A DNA stretch of 15,454 bases from Kiritimatiellia bacterium (GTDB taxonomy: Bacteria; Verrucomicrobiota; Kiritimatiellia; RFP12; UBA1067), in NCBI GenBank assembly GCA_017405115.1, contig JAFRBA010000282.1, positions 1-15,454 on the forward strand. Direction: 5' to 3'. Within the stretch, counting starts at the first letter, position 1. Each line of letters begins with the position of its first letter. This document shows positions 6,225-13,559 of this stretch, piece by piece. The notes below the pieces were generated by a model. That model saw only the letters and a list, made by a program, of their open reading frames with translations, had not been told where the DNA came from and ran no database searches. Position numbers and translations under genes: made by a program.

Positions 6225-6266
6225 GGAACCAGTATAACGGTGGAAAATGATGAGGAGTCCTGATCA

Positions 6267-6524
6267 ATGACAAAACCGAATTCAAATCGCCATTCCGACT
6301 GGGGCAAAGTGCAACTTGCACTTCAAGATGCCATGATGGAGATGGAACTGCTGGTTCATCGTGTCATCTATAAACGTACAGGTGCGGTGTGTAGCAAGTA
6401 TCCGCACCTGTTTGACGTAGTTGCCGAGGAAAAACTCGAACCGTTGACTTGCGAAGTCATAATAAAAGAAGTGTCTGAAGTCTTTAACGCCGTAAAGAAT
6501 GCATGTGAAAGGAACAAGAAATGA
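6267..6524 (+). CDS. Small helical protein of unknown function
   Basis: 85 residues starting at ATG 6267, with GAGGAG about ten bases upstream. It appears all-helical (VQLALQDAMMEMELLVHRVIY, shown here only in part by MEMELLVHRVIY, and EVIIKEVSEVFNAVKNA), with Cys43 and Cys62 but no metal motif. No membrane segment. The stop codon overlaps the next start as ATGA (6521-6524), so the following membrane peptide is translationally coupled to it. No family recognised. Confidence 0.65.
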   Translation: MTKPNSNRHSDWGKVQLALQDAMMEMELLVHRVIYKRTGAVCSKYPHLFDVVAEEKLEPLTCEVIIKEVSEVFNAVKNACERNKK

Positions 6525-6673
6525 AAAGCGACAAGCATACCATCTTAAAGTGCGTATTGGCGGCCATTGTGGTCTTGCTGGCACTGGATATTTATATCAT
6601 AGCAAGTCCCAGTCGCAGGGCTAAGGTTACTTCATTTTTCAACGTGAGGACAAGCCCCGCCCTTGCGAAATAA
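6521..6673 (+). CDS. 50-residue single-span membrane peptide
   Basis: Found by reading the sequence: ATG 6521 to TAA 6671-6673. It starts inside the stop of the preceding gene (ATGA), with AAAGGAACAAGAA just upstream. The product has a basic N-terminus (MKSDKHTILK), a hydrophobic span (CVLAAIVVLLALDIYIIA, residues 11-28) and a basic tail (SPSRRAKVT), an arrangement expected for a small inner-membrane protein. The last ten residues are encoded by the start of leader repeat copy B. The coupling and clean membrane profile make it likely to be real, though its size leaves doubt. Confidence 0.6.
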   Translation: MKSDKHTILKCVLAAIVVLLALDIYIIASPSRRAKVTSFFNVRTSPALAK

Positions 6674-6696
6674 AACGGAATAGGACAGGAACAACC
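6646..6696 (+). repeat. Leader repeat, copy B, upstream of the lipoprotein gene
   Basis: GAGGACAAGCCCC, then CCCTTGCGAA, then an A-rich segment with GGACAGGAACAACC before ATG 6697. It matches copy A at 5745-5802 over the first part, with drift and a small length difference further on. The first 25 bases also encode the tail of the 50-residue membrane peptide, in the frame that reads RTSPALAK; the matching frame in copy A reads RTSPILAK. Confidence 0.6.
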
Positions 6697-8415
6697 ATGA
6701 AAAACAAGTGTTTTATTATCTTCGCCGCCGCATTCGTTGTTATCAGTTGCGCTGCCGGACAGGAAAAACGCTGCAAGGTGTGCGGAAATGAGATCGACGA
6801 GATTGAGTCGTTCTCCCAATCCACAGAACTCTGTCATGCGCACAAGGACTTCAAACCGTGTGGCGGCAATTGCGGCAAGTACGTAAATCCAACGTTCGGC
6901 ATAATCTGTCCAGACTGCCTGAAAAGGCGGGAGGAAGAGCAGCGGCGGCAGAAGATACCCACTGGTAACCAACAGGGTATGACAGCCAGCAAAGCATGCT
7001 CTTTCGAATTTGCGGGCTACAGACTTGGTACATTCCCAGATCGGCGCAGAGGTGTTCAAACCAATTCTGAGGTGCCAATTAATCTAACCAAGCGTTTCCT
7101 CGGTATCTTCACGACGGTCAGCTTAAAGCATGGAGAAAAATCTCGCCTGTTAGAGCGGATGCTATTCACATCAGCACGTCTCTCTGATGGGGAGATGAAA
7201 CCGCACGGCGACATGGTCATCGCTGCCTTGAAACGTACTTACGGGCTTGAATTGAAGAGCGATGGCCCGAACCGGTGGACTTGCCTCACAGACAACTATC
7301 GACTCCTCATGAAAGGCGAGAAAGACGGGGAATCCAAGGTCATTAAGTTATTGATAATTGACCTAATGAGCCAAGAGGTCGAACGACGCATGACTGCAAA
7401 CGAGCCTCCTCTTCCCGATTTTGTCATCGTACAAAAAGGCGAAAAGGTGTACCCTGATGGAGAATATCTTAATCTCGAAAACGGGATGATCTACAAACTT
7501 GATAGATTCGGACCTGGCGTCAAGCGTGTCAACCTGCGTGCGCTGGATACTGAGATAGTCCGGCGTAACAATGGCATAGTCAAAGTACCGAGTAAAATCG
7601 TGCATGACGACCGTTTCCCGAAGAGAGAGCAAGGCACATTTCTGATATCGGATGCTATTCGGATGATGAATAATATCGCGGGCAACTGGCACGACAAGGA
7701 CCTAAAACTCGTTCTTAATGTGTCCGATTTCAAAAGTAGCGATCTCGATGCGTTACCCACCAACAAGTGGGACAATGTCGGCGGCATCGTATTCTCAAAG
7801 GAGACGCAGGCGGTGCGAACAGAACTGGAGAAGAAACGATTGGAGGCGGAACAGGAGCTTGCCCGCAAGCTAGCGGAGTCGAGAGAGCGGGAACGCCAAA
7901 GACGTATTGATGACGAAAAGAAGGCGGCGGAAGAACAACGGCGACAAGCGGAACAAGAGCGAATTGAACTGGAGAACCGAATCAAAAACACGATGACATG
8001 GGAATCAGTGGTGAGGGACACTCACTCTCTGCATAGTCACAATGGTTTGACAGCGCTTCAGGAACAGATGTTTTGGAAAAAGAATCGTGGTGAAAGGGTC
8101 TATTGGAAAGGGATCATATCCCTAATCTCGGACTTGGGCACACACGATTTGAACAGCGCCAGTGATGAGGTCCGTTCAAATCTCCTATGGAACAAGGGGG
8201 TTAAAGTGACGGTTGATCTTGCTGGACGGACTGGCAGGGATTCAGTGAGGGCCGAAGTGGTGTTCCAGAAGAAAAATGACATCGAACGGTTGGCGTTACT
8301 GCACCGAGGTTCCGAGATTATGTTTGAAGGTACGCTTGAATGGGGAAGTCTGGGTGGTCTGTGGGGTGGATGCACGATTGAATTGTCACAAGGCCGTCTC
8401 ATACCACATGAATGA
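6697..8415 (+). CDS. Predicted lipoprotein with N-terminal zinc ribbons, coiled coil and C-terminal beta-rich domain
   Basis: 572 residues from ATG 6697, with ACAGGAA upstream. The N-terminus is a signal sequence (KNKCFIIFAAAFVVISC) with a lipobox-like VISC, Cys18 being the likely lipidated residue; cleavage by signal peptidase I after AAG is the alternative. Next comes a Cys-rich module: CKVC (26-29), CHAH (46-49), CGGNC (55-59) and CPDC (71-74), resembling two zinc ribbons. A mixed domain follows (about 100-370, starting CSFEFAGYRLGTFP), then a long charged coiled coil (about 374-432). The C-terminal domain (about 458-570) looks like an OB-type beta barrel (VYWKGIISLI, then IMFEGTLEWG, then CTIELSQGRLIP). 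No family recognised as a whole. Zinc ribbons on an exported protein are unusual. It ends the 5803-8415 gene run and has its own leader repeat. Confidence 0.75.
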   Translation: MKNKCFIIFAAAFVVISCAAGQEKRCKVCGNEIDEIESFSQSTELCHAHKDFKPCGGNCGKYVNPTFGIICPDCLKRREEEQRRQKIPTGNQQGMTASKACSFEFAGYRLGTFPDRRRGVQTNSEVPINLTKRFLGIFTTVSLKHGEKSRLLERMLFTSARLSDGEMKPHGDMVIAALKRTYGLELKSDGPNRWTCLTDNYRLLMKGEKDGESKVIKLLIIDLMSQEVERRMTANEPPLPDFVIVQKGEKVYPDGEYLNLENGMIYKLDRFGPGVKRVNLRALDTEIVRRNNGIVKVPSKIVHDDRFPKREQGTFLISDAIRMMNNIAGNWHDKDLKLVLNVSDFKSSDLDALPTNKWDNVGGIVFSKETQAVRTELEKKRLEAEQELARKLAESRERERQRRIDDEKKAAEEQRRQAEQERIELENRIKNTMTWESVVRDTHSLHSHNGLTALQEQMFWKKNRGERVYWKGIISLISDLGTHDLNSASDEVRSNLLWNKGVKVTVDLAGRTGRDSVRAEVVFQKKNDIERLALLHRGSEIMFEGTLEWGSLGGLWGGCTIELSQGRLIPHE

Positions 8416-8552
8416 TAGGGATAGAATACCCGATAGTGTCATGCAACACGACCTCTAATAATACAATGCAACTTGCAATATGCTGGCAAGGCGGATGAAA
8501 ACGAAATGAAGTTTTGCTAACCACATCGAACTCGAAAGAGTTAGAGCGAGAT
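8416..8552. other. Convergent intergenic gap
   Basis: 137 bases between the lipoprotein stop (+) and the terminase remnant end (-). It holds small pairings only: AACTC-GAAA-GAGTT at 8529-8542 (five pairs, GNRA-type loop), and a looser pairing of CTTGC with GCAAG near 8473-8490. Neither is followed by a T-run on either strand. It may serve as a bidirectional stop, but I see no standard terminator. Confidence 0.4.
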
Positions 8553-9058
8553 TCAGCGTCCTTTCGCCTTCCGCAGTTCCGACAGCTTCACCTTCGGCTT
8601 CGCGGGCTTGCGCGCCTGCATGGTGTCCGTCCCCGCGAGGACGCAGCCGCACATAGACGCGGCGACCGCGAGATGCGCCCGCGCCGCAGGCGTCGGGTCG
8701 CCTGAGCGAAGCGAACCCCGTAGGGGCCGCAAGGGGCCGCGCCGACGACGCCGTCGAACCAATGGTTGTCGTGCGCCTCGGGGCGCATCTTCCACTCGTC
8801 CACCTTGCGTCCGCGACCCTCGGTCTTGACGCGGTACTCGGCGGTGAGATGCTCGGCGAAGAGCATGTGCCGCTCCGTCTCGCGCCCCCAGAGCGAGAGG
8901 TTTCCTCTGTCGCCCATCGAGGTGAGGAGGCGGCTCGCCACAAACGACTTCCAGTAGTTCGTGTCGAACACGACATGCCGGACGGCCCGCTTGCCGCGTA
9001 TGTTCGGCATCCGCCAGTTGTGTTCGACGCGGTCGCCGACCATCCGCATGTCACACAT
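8553..9058 (-). pseudogene. C-terminal remnant of phage terminase large subunit (GpA type), frameshifted
   Basis: Reading from 9058, the frame encodes the end of a GpA-like packaging nuclease: WRMPNIRGKRAVRHVVFDTN, then YWKSFVASRLLTSMGD, then HLTAEYRVKTEGRGRKVDEW and RPEAHDNHWFDGVVGAA. Homology leaves this frame near 8735 and resumes in another near 8675 as HLAVAASMCGCVLAGTD, with a basic tail ending at the stop at 8553-8555. Between them is a palindromic insert of about 58 bases (separate entry). Roughly 160 of the usual 600 or so residues remain, and no ATPase domain or other phage gene is present, so this is a prophage relic. It starts eight bases after the stop of the pRiA4b-like gene, so phage DNA was joined there. 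Confidence 0.8.
8679..8744. repeat. Palindromic mini-insert flanked by 8-bp direct repeats
   Basis: CCGCGCCG occurs at 8679-8686 and again at 8737-8744, 58 bases apart. Between them are CAGGCG-TCGGGT-CGCCTG (8687-8704), CCCC-GTA-GGGG (8716-8726) and GGCC-GCAAGG-GGCC (8725-8738). The segment interrupts terminase homology exactly. The flanking repeat looks like a target-site duplication of a REP-like or MITE-like mini-element, although removing 58 bases does not by itself restore the frame, so a further indel must be assumed. Confidence 0.55.
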
Positions 9059-9065
9059 CCTGTTT

Positions 9066-9596
9066 CTACAAGATCGACTTCAACATGGCATCAACCTCTT
9101 CAATACTTGGCTGTCGCCATGTTTCGCAATTTTCTTCGGACATAGTGTATTCAAAGTATTCCCATTCGGGAGAGGGTGTGTACTCCGACTTCACGCAATA
9201 GCACCCGGGCATCTTGGGATCGGCCATCCGCGTGATGACATGCCTGTTGTCGTCGCCGAAATCGTAGGTGTAGATGAGTTTGTCTCCCCGCATGGGAAGC
9301 ACTTCGGCAAGGATTGCCTTTGATGGCGGAATGCAACTTTCAATGACATCATCGTGAACGCCCCACACGTCCTCGTCCATGTATCGACGCCCATGTCCAT
9401 CTCGGAAATCCCAAAGATGCTCTTCGTCCCACACGAAGATCGTTTGTATGATCTCATGGAGCTTGTCAAGCGTGATGCGGTCAGGGATCACGATGACGTA
9501 CCTGATCCCTGAACCCATCAATTCGATCTTGAACTTGCCATATCCGTCTGCCGAGGCAGGTTGACGGATAGAATGTCTGGGGATATGGCGACTCAT
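9066..9596 (-). CDS. pRiA4b ORF-3-like family protein
   Basis: 176 residues. I chose ATG 9596-9594, which overlaps the stop of the upstream SWIM gene as ATGA and has GGAG eight bases before it; a GTG three codons earlier is the alternative. The family features are the beta-rich start (GKFKIELMGSGIRYVIVIPD), the helix TLDKLHEIIQTIF, HLWDF (60-64), and the signature YTYDFGDD (109-116) followed by HVITR. Relatives occur on plasmids, in integrated elements and in IS1096-type contexts, but no biochemical activity is established. It is the third gene of the 13242-9066 operon, coupled to the SWIM protein. The sequence right after its stop is phage relic, so the operon end may have been cut by that event. 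Confidence 0.88.
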   Translation of the reverse strand: MSRHIPRHSIRQPASADGYGKFKIELMGSGIRYVIVIPDRITLDKLHEIIQTIFVWDEEHLWDFRDGHGRRYMDEDVWGVHDDVIESCIPPSKAILAEVLPMRGDKLIYTYDFGDDNRHVITRMADPKMPGCYCVKSEYTPSPEWEYFEYTMSEENCETWRQPSIEEVDAMLKSIL

Positions 9597-11650
9597 CCGT
9601 TCCACTCCGCAATGCGCCCGTCACGTTCCGATTCAAGATTACGAAGCATCCGCATGAGGTTAATCCTCCGCTTGTACCCAGCCTGAATGTTTGCGATAAT
9701 GCCTTGCCATTCGGCGAGCCGCCCAAGTTTCTTCATCACTGAACGCATTTTCTTGAGGGCATTGCATATCGCCGTGTAGTAGCCGTCGCCAACGGAGCCA
9801 AGATTGACCTTGATCAATTCTTGCCAAATGGCTATGGCTTCTTCCGGGAACTCTCCACATATCGCATCCGCAACTTTCCATTCGAGTCCCCCGTCATACG
9901 AATGCCATCCTACCCAGTCCTTGGAGGCGACCGACTTTTTGTACCACGACAGCACGTCTTTAGTGCGCTTCTCAAGTATTGCCAGCTCGCAAAGAATCTC
10001 ATTTTTCGGGAACGCGGAACTCTTTCCGTCCGGCAACCCTGTCGGCAATGGCGGCAACGGCCAACTCTTTTCCTTCTCCGGCAGATTGCCGCTTTCAAGG
10101 TACTTGAGCACCCCTTCGCGAACCCGTTTCCATACCTTGATCTTCCCACACGACTCCTTCAACGCCTTGTAGGATTCCACACGCGGATAGGCAACGAAGC
10201 TGACAAGATCGCAGACGGCAAGAGTCTTGCCGTCGCCATCCTCGCTGGCCATGGCCTTTAACCGCTCAAGGAAATCGTGACGGCGTAGATCATCGGCTGA
10301 CATTGCAGCGAGATTCTTCCGACAGACATTTTCCGCGTCTTTGCGCCGCCCCAATCGCAGAAGCAGATCGACCAGCTCCTTCTGGTAGCGTTCGTCCTCC
10401 GGCTCTTCATTCAACAGGGATATTGCCTCTTCTTCACGACCCGCCTGCTCAAGAGCGACTGCAATCTCATGGATGCTTCCTCGATGCCCTGTTTCGCCCA
10501 CGACCGTCACCTTCTTGTCTCTGCCAAGATAATAGTCGGCAATTTTCGACCATCCCCTTTTGTCCGTGCGCATCGTTTCGACGGTTTTCACCTCCATATA
10601 GTCAAGAACACAATAATCGTCTTTGGATCGTATGGACTCCATCCATTTTACCTTCTCCACGGGGTCAAGCGCGCTCGTCAGCACGGCCTTAGCCGCGATA
10701 TCCATGCATGCCGAAACTTGCGAGGAGATGTTGCCGTACTCGTCGCGGGAACGTTCCGCCTGGCTGAACGCCTTGCGCTTGAGTTCTTCGGCCAGATCCA
10801 TCAGGGGTTGCAAACCATCCGCTGACTCTGCTATCAGCGAGAAATACTCCTTCACGAGCGAGTAGTCTGGAAGCTCGCACCTTCCTTTCTTCGCCTCCCA
10901 GTAGTCGTACCAGCCGGACGTCGCCTCCCTCACGGCGCTCCTCGCCATCCGCACAATGTCGGCACTTGTCGCCTTGCGCACTTCGAGCTTGTGGTCCAGA
11001 TACCGACGGACTTCCGGAACATTCTTCAGAAGTTCGTTCACCAATCCGCGCAAGGCATCGGAAGAAAGGCCGGCGACATGGTCACTTATCTTGTCACCGC
11101 TTGGCTTCGAGTGCTGTATCTGCGACTTCTTTCCACGCTTCTTCTCATCCAGTTCGTCGCCGCCACTCGGCTCATCGTCGTCAAAGAGGTTGTCATCCTC
11201 AAGATCATCGTCGTCCCAATCATCGTCGTAGGATTCATTCTCTCGCGCATAGTCCAGCTCGTCAAGCGCACGTTTCCATTTGCGCGACGCCATGTCGGCC
11301 TTTTCGATTTCCTCGCCGCTTTTCATCTTCTTCGCGCAGACGAGGGCGAGCGCGACCGTATGCTTGCAGCGGTAGCCGACCGGGCAAGTGCAGTCGCCTT
11401 GGAGGGCACCATTTTCGTCAAGCCGCAGACGCGTGAAATACTCGTCGCTACCGCAAACCGTGGCGATGACGCTCCCGTCCGCAAGGCGCACAGGCGTTTC
11501 GACGTTCGACAGATACTCGCGGCCGCGCTCGACAGAACCAGAATCGCTCCATTTCCGAAGACCATCCCAGGTGAGCGAGAGTATCTTTTCCGCCAGCGGG
11601 TCCATAGCGGCATCTAAAGCCGCGTCATTCGCGTTCTTCTTGCTTCTCAT
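9593..11650 (-). CDS. SWIM zinc-finger protein with helical-repeat body
   Basis: 685 residues from ATG 11650, 14 bases after the stop of the SEC-C gene; AAAGGA lies about ten bases upstream. The SWIM motif CxCx(n)CxH is complete: Cys87, Cys89, Cys95 and His97 in CTCPVGYRCKH. SWIM domains bind zinc and are thought to contact DNA or protein. A very acidic stretch follows (about 141-170, YDDDWDDDDLEDDNLFDDDE), then a long all-helical region with TPR-like repeats (for example EIAVALEQAGREEEAISLL and ELVDLLLRLGRRKDAENVC). Bacterial SWIM proteins of this length are often annotated only by the finger. It is middle gene of a tight three-gene operon and overlaps the next gene by four bases. A structural or recruitment role in a complex with its neighbours is inference. 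Confidence 0.88.
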   Translation of the reverse strand: MRSKKNANDAALDAAMDPLAEKILSLTWDGLRKWSDSGSVERGREYLSNVETPVRLADGSVIATVCGSDEYFTRLRLDENGALQGDCTCPVGYRCKHTVALALVCAKKMKSGEEIEKADMASRKWKRALDELDYARENESYDDDWDDDDLEDDNLFDDDEPSGGDELDEKKRGKKSQIQHSKPSGDKISDHVAGLSSDALRGLVNELLKNVPEVRRYLDHKLEVRKATSADIVRMARSAVREATSGWYDYWEAKKGRCELPDYSLVKEYFSLIAESADGLQPLMDLAEELKRKAFSQAERSRDEYGNISSQVSACMDIAAKAVLTSALDPVEKVKWMESIRSKDDYCVLDYMEVKTVETMRTDKRGWSKIADYYLGRDKKVTVVGETGHRGSIHEIAVALEQAGREEEAISLLNEEPEDERYQKELVDLLLRLGRRKDAENVCRKNLAAMSADDLRRHDFLERLKAMASEDGDGKTLAVCDLVSFVAYPRVESYKALKESCGKIKVWKRVREGVLKYLESGNLPEKEKSWPLPPLPTGLPDGKSSAFPKNEILCELAILEKRTKDVLSWYKKSVASKDWVGWHSYDGGLEWKVADAICGEFPEEAIAIWQELIKVNLGSVGDGYYTAICNALKKMRSVMKKLGRLAEWQGIIANIQAGYKRRINLMRMLRNLESERDGRIAEWNG

Positions 11651-11664
11651 CTCATGAAAATCCT

Positions 11665-13242
11665 TTACGAATGAAGTCCGAATTCGCGTTCGATCCTGTC
11701 AATGGCATCTGCGGTGTTGTCAGCCCGGACGTCATCGCGTTTCGCCATGTAGAACGCAAGCTGCGCACGGAGCCAAGCCCGATACTCGAGCGGATGCATC
11801 CTGACAGGAGGACGATACCCTCGCACGAGTTTTTCCGCCTTGGCTAGGTCTCCCGCATCAATCGCAGAGCGTACCAGTGCCGCCTGCGCATACGCATATT
11901 CCGGATGTTCGGATGCAATTTTCTCGGCGATTCTCACAACACCTGCAATCTCGCCCTCCTCCTGCAGCATCGTGGCATAGTTGAACCCCGCGCGGAAGAA
12001 GTCGGGATGCCGCTCATAGACATCCTTGAACGTATCCCGCGCCTTTATCCATTTCCTCGACCCGACGCGGGCGTGTTTGTAGTTCTCGATGGCCTCGCGG
12101 AAAATAAAATCGTCCTCACCTTGAAGTTTCTCGCCGGGTTCTACAGATTCGTCAAGCGTGACGGCCTCGAAACCGAGATCGGCCAGCATCTTCTGGGCGG
12201 CAATCTCATCGCCTGACGACTCGTAAGGATCGTATTCGCTCGACACCACGTCAAATGCATCCGTCGTCGCCAGCCATTCGCGAAGCCGCTTGGAACGCCG
12301 CCCGCCAAAGGACTCGATGGCTTCCAATGCATCCTTCTTCGCGATGCACCGCTCGGCGAGCATGAACTCCAAAAGGTCGCACACCACGTTTTCGTGTTCC
12401 GGTCGCCGTTCCGCCATGGCGCGTCCCGCAAGGGGACCCGCCTCGTATGACTCCGTTGTGAAATACTGCCACTCGCCATACGGGCATTCCGCCTCGTTTT
12501 CGCCGTCCGTGATGTCCCATTGCACGTCATCCACGAGCGTGCCGCCGACACCGCCGTCATCCGCAATCTCCAGCATCCGACGTGCCGCCTCCCTGTCGCC
12601 TACGTTCATGGCGGCAACGCCAGAGTAGAACGCAACCCATGGCGATTTGTCGAACCCTGATTTTCTTGCGTATTCCACAATGTCCGCATGACGTTTCAGC
12701 AATGCGAGCGCGGCGCAAACCTTTGTCGCGCAGTCGTCAGATATGGGCGGAATGGCCATCGCCCGGGCGAGCGATTTCTGGCTTTCATCATCCCTTCCGA
12801 GGAAATACTGGAACTCGGAGAGCTGTGCCCAGCCGAAGGAATTGCAGTCGGCCGAGAGCGCAAGGCCACCCTTCTGCGCCTTGACGGCGTCCTCGAAGCG
12901 TCCGCATTCCCAAAGACATGTCGCCTCGTTGTTCCAGGACGTGTAGAGCTTCGGCTTCATTTCGCGTGACTCACGGAAGAGCCGCAGAGCCTCGTCGAGA
13001 TTGCGCCTGTCGCGTTCCCTTACGCCGCGTTGCATGAGATCAATCGCCTCACGGTCTTCGACGGGATCGATGTCGTTTATCATGCCATGCGGCTGCATGG
13101 CCTTGCGAACCTCCATCGTGACCTCCACCTGCGTGGGGTTGTCGGGGAGATAGTCGCGCACATTCTGCATACAGCAGAACTTGAACTTCTTGCCGCTCCC
13201 GCATGGACACGGGGCGTAGAGTATGTTGCTATCGATTTTCAT
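11665..13242 (-). CDS. SEC-C motif protein with tetratricopeptide-like repeats
   Basis: 525 residues from ATG 13242. The N-terminus carries a SEC-C zinc motif, PCPCGSGKKFKFCC (Cys12, Cys14, Cys23, Cys24), the same module found at the end of SecA and on many accessory proteins, where it binds zinc and partner protein. The body is helical with TPR-like units (about 69-170, for example NLDEALRLFRESREMKPK and RFEDAVKAQKGGLALSADC; and 400-490, DAGDLAKAEKLVRG). An acidic middle part links them. No secretion signal or membrane segment. The ribosome binding site is weak (GAGTAATTGGC before ATG). First gene of the operon, with promoter and palindrome directly upstream. Function unknown; TPR plus SEC-C points to a protein-binding adaptor. 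Confidence 0.85.
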   Translation of the reverse strand: MKIDSNILYAPCPCGSGKKFKFCCMQNVRDYLPDNPTQVEVTMEVRKAMQPHGMINDIDPVEDREAIDLMQRGVRERDRRNLDEALRLFRESREMKPKLYTSWNNEATCLWECGRFEDAVKAQKGGLALSADCNSFGWAQLSEFQYFLGRDDESQKSLARAMAIPPISDDCATKVCAALALLKRHADIVEYARKSGFDKSPWVAFYSGVAAMNVGDREAARRMLEIADDGGVGGTLVDDVQWDITDGENEAECPYGEWQYFTTESYEAGPLAGRAMAERRPEHENVVCDLLEFMLAERCIAKKDALEAIESFGGRRSKRLREWLATTDAFDVVSSEYDPYESSGDEIAAQKMLADLGFEAVTLDESVEPGEKLQGEDDFIFREAIENYKHARVGSRKWIKARDTFKDVYERHPDFFRAGFNYATMLQEEGEIAGVVRIAEKIASEHPEYAYAQAALVRSAIDAGDLAKAEKLVRGYRPPVRMHPLEYRAWLRAQLAFYMAKRDDVRADNTADAIDRIEREFGLHS

Positions 13243-13252
13243 GCCAATTACT

Positions 13253-13310
13253 CATGAATTCATGTCGAAAAAAACATGTGTATTTTACCATATTGGGTGG
13301 GAAGCAACAA
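13253..13310 (-). promoter_or_regulatory. Promoter and 12-bp palindrome in front of the SEC-C operon
   Basis: Read on the minus strand: TTGTTG (13310-13305), 17 bases, TAAAAT (13287-13282). Between this promoter and the start codon lies CATGAATTCATG at 13253-13264, a perfect 12-base palindrome about 18-29 bases downstream of the -10 box, in a good place for an operator. The insertion sequence begins at 13328, only 17 bases beyond the -35 box, so any regulatory site further upstream has been displaced. Confidence 0.55.
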
Positions 13311-13327
13311 GGCACCGAAACGAAAAG

Positions 13328-13559
13328 GGCGCATCTCCGTTTTTTAACGGTTGTCCTTGACTTTTGACTTGACTTTCCGATTCGGCGGAGGCAGCCTGCG
13401 TGCGACCTGCTCGCCCGACCCGCATTTCGCGGGCGCCCCCGGCAGAATCCTGACGCTCGCGCATGGCGCTCGCCCGAACAGCCTGTCGTCAAGATTCCGC
13501 CGGACCCGCGAAAGTGCTCTCGTGCGCCAGTCGCCCTTCGGCTGCCGCGCCCGGTCCCG
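13328..13559. repeat. Left inverted arm of the insertion sequence
   Basis: 232 bases without a gene, downstream of the transposase stop. It holds the terminal repeat (13328 on, with CCGTT-TTTT-AACGG at 13338-13351), an outer conserved block containing CCCGCATTTCGCGGG, a long hairpin (13425-13513) and an inner conserved block ending near 13532. On the minus strand the 17 stem pairs 13487-13503 with 13439-13455 are all Watson-Crick or G-U. Confidence 0.75.
13425..13513 (-). ncRNA. Structured element in the 3' region of the transposase transcript (left arm)
   Basis: Read on the minus strand, TTTCGCGGG (13513-13505) pairs with CCCGCGAAA (13433-13425), and next to it CCGGCGGAATCTTGACG pairs with CGTCAGGATTCTGCCGG over 17 positions, including two G-U pairs. 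A small inner hairpin (GCGC-loop-GCGC, 13459-13469) sits in the apical loop. On the plus strand the two G-U pairs become A-C mismatches, so the fold fits the transposase-sense RNA. The same fold with different stem sequence recurs in the right arm. Whether it is a functional RNA, a transcript stop or a DNA site is not known. Confidence 0.5.

Noticed and set aside
8455..9054. 199-codon minus-strand frame
   Set aside because: Ser/Arg/Thr-rich shadow of the terminase remnant; the homology lies in the two other minus frames.
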